Source of the DNA: Lachnospiraceae bacterium
Lineage (GTDB): Bacteria > Bacillota > Clostridia > Lachnospirales > Lachnospiraceae
Direction: 5' to 3'
NCBI GenBank assembly: GCA_016282215.1
Contig: JAEEKC010000321.1
Location: forward strand, 1 to 33,495
Length of the DNA: 33,495 nt
Part shown: piece by piece, positions 32,404 through 33,495 of the stretch
How the letters are laid out: every line of letters starts with the position of its first letter
How positions within the stretch are numbered: position 1 is the stretch's first letter
Notes under the pieces: generated by a model
The model's database searches: none
The model's input: the letters and a program-made list of their open reading frames with translations, nothing else
What the model was told of the DNA's origin: nothing
Program-made: the position numbers and the translations under genes

Positions 32404-33495
32404 ATGGAAACAAAACAGGTTTATATAGAAGATGTCATCTTCCAGGCAGAGGATGACTGTTATTATGTATTGGAAGCCATCGAAGGCAGCAAAATCCTGA
32501 CCGTGGTCGGCCAGTTTCACGAAAACGTGACAGGCCAGACGCTGAAAATAACCGGTGAAATGATGATGCATAAGCGATACGGCATGCAGTTTAAAGTTGT
32601 TTCCTATGAGATCGTTGAACCGACAGACAGGGACGATATCCTCAGGTATCTGTCTTCCGGCGCCATCAAAGGGATCGGTGCAAAGCTGGCACAGCGGGTT
32701 GTGGACAGGTTTGGGGATGATACGCTGCGGATCATGGAAGAGGAGCCGGAGCGCCTGGCCGAAGTCAAAGGGATCAGTCTGCGGATCGCGCAGGAACTCG
32801 GGATTCAGATCGAGGAGAAAAAGGAACTGCGGAATGCGCATATGCTGATGCAGCAATATGGTTTTTCCATCAGAATGATCAACAAGGTCTGGGAGCATTA
32901 TCAGGATTCGTTGTTTGCCGTGATCAGGGAAAATCCATACAGGCTGGCCGAAGATATTGACGGCATCGGATTTCACAGAGCGGATGCGATCGCCATGGCA
33001 AGGGGGATCGAAAAAAGGAGTGAGTACCGTGTTCGCGCCGGCCTTTTATATCTGCTGACGGAAAATCTGGCAGAAGGACATACGGGCCTGCCGCAGGAGC
33101 AGCTGGTCCGACAGGGGATGGAAATGCTGCAGGTGGAAGAAGAGATCATCAGGACGCAGCTGGCCAACTTGATCGTTGCTGGCAGTATCATCATGGATAA
33201 CGGTCTTGCATTTCATTACCGCGCATATTATGCGGAAAAGCATGTGGCAGATATGCTCGCAAAGCATAACTGGATATCAGAGGATGAGGCGGCAGTAACG
33301 GAAAAACTGGCAAAGAAAGCATGGGAAGAACAGGAATTTACGCCGGATCCGCTGCAGCTGGAAGCTGTGACAAAAAGTGCCGGACATGGTGTGTTTCTTC
33401 TGACCGGGGGACCCGGAACGGGAAAGACGACGACGCTCAACGCCATCATCCGGTTTTTTCTGCAGCAGAAAAAGAAGCTGGTGCTGGCAGCGCCG
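32404..33495 (+). CDS. recD2: SF1B DNA helicase RecD2 (3' partial)
   Basis: The gene starts at the ATG at 32404 and runs off the window end; 364 codons are visible of a family that is usually about 720-850 aa. The N-terminal part (residues 1-75) looks like an OB-fold, as in RecD2. Helix-hairpin-helix motifs follow (IKGIGAKLAQRVVDRFG, LAEVKGISLRIAQEL, AEDIDGIGFHRADAIA), then a linker domain and the Walker A motif TGGPGTGKTTT (33403-33435). The presence of the N-terminal extension and the absence of any recB/recC neighbour indicate RecD2, a 5'-3' helicase of Gram-positives, rather than RecD of RecBCD. It follows the rod-binding gene by 53 nt, with CGGAG at 32393-32397 as SD. Confidence 0.95.
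   Translation, partial: METKQVYIEDVIFQAEDDCYYVLEAIEGSKILTVVGQFHENVTGQTLKITGEMMMHKRYGMQFKVVSYEIVEPTDRDDILRYLSSGAIKGIGAKLAQRVVDRFGDDTLRIMEEEPERLAEVKGISLRIAQELGIQIEEKKELRNAHMLMQQYGFSIRMINKVWEHYQDSLFAVIRENPYRLAEDIDGIGFHRADAIAMARGIEKRSEYRVRAGLLYLLTENLAEGHTGLPQEQLVRQGMEMLQVEEEIIRTQLANLIVAGSIIMDNGLAFHYRAYYAEKHVADMLAKHNWISEDEAAVTEKLAKKAWEEQEFTPDPLQLEAVTKSAGHGVFLLTGGPGTGKTTTLNAIIRFFLQQKKKLVLAAP

Overview
The window reads like a flagellated, single-membrane Clostridia chromosome, most likely Lachnospiraceae. The grounds are the Bacillus-type order mbl-flhO-flhP, a LexA/DinR-type SOS box, strong Shine-Dalgarno (SD) sequences and lipoprotein-type export. The genus is inference. Every recognisable gene lies on the + strand. 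I see no rRNA, tRNA, CRISPR array, insertion sequence or phage gene.

Region 1 (1-19506) is one long co-directional cluster around a two-ABC-protein exporter of the NHLM (nitrile hydratase leader microcin) class. In order it holds: the 3' part of an EntF-like NRPS module (C-A-T-TE) whose adenylation pocket reads as serine-specific; an Lgt-like diacylglyceryl transferase; a secreted subtilisin with a lysine-rich tail; an unrecognised 451-aa protein; a lipoprotein of the LivJ-type binding-protein fold; an HlyD-like adaptor; a C39-peptidase ABC transporter; a second NHLM-type ABC protein; an unusual fusion of beta-propeller, Cache-like sensor and MFS transporter; and a membrane HD-GYP protein with a Cache-like sensor. 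A perfect hairpin over the last stop codon closes the cluster. Inferred theme: a serine-containing product or NRPS-modified peptide is made, matured and exported, while two extracytoplasmic sensors feed transport and cyclic-di-GMP turnover. No NHLM precursor peptide is visible; it may lie upstream of the window.

Region 2 (19507-20770) holds a GNAT acetyltransferase and a SAP/DUF6434 protein. Two tandem 54-nt repeat units precede the first gene. Related copies lie before the binding-protein gene and after uvrA.

Region 3 (20771-28960) is DNA repair plus envelope modification. A sharp SOS box and sigma-A promoter drive uvrB, followed 12 and 9 nt apart by an MBOAT acyltransferase and a DHHW/AlgX-like partner, so an O-acylation pair may share SOS control. 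uvrA follows and ends before a nested hairpin.

Region 4 (28961-33495) starts at a clear promoter and holds mbl, flhO and flhP (distal rod/hook proteins), a rod-binding (FlgJ N-terminal type) protein and the 5' part of recD2. The flhP to rod-binding gap holds a predicted multi-helix RNA whose closing stem abuts the SD.
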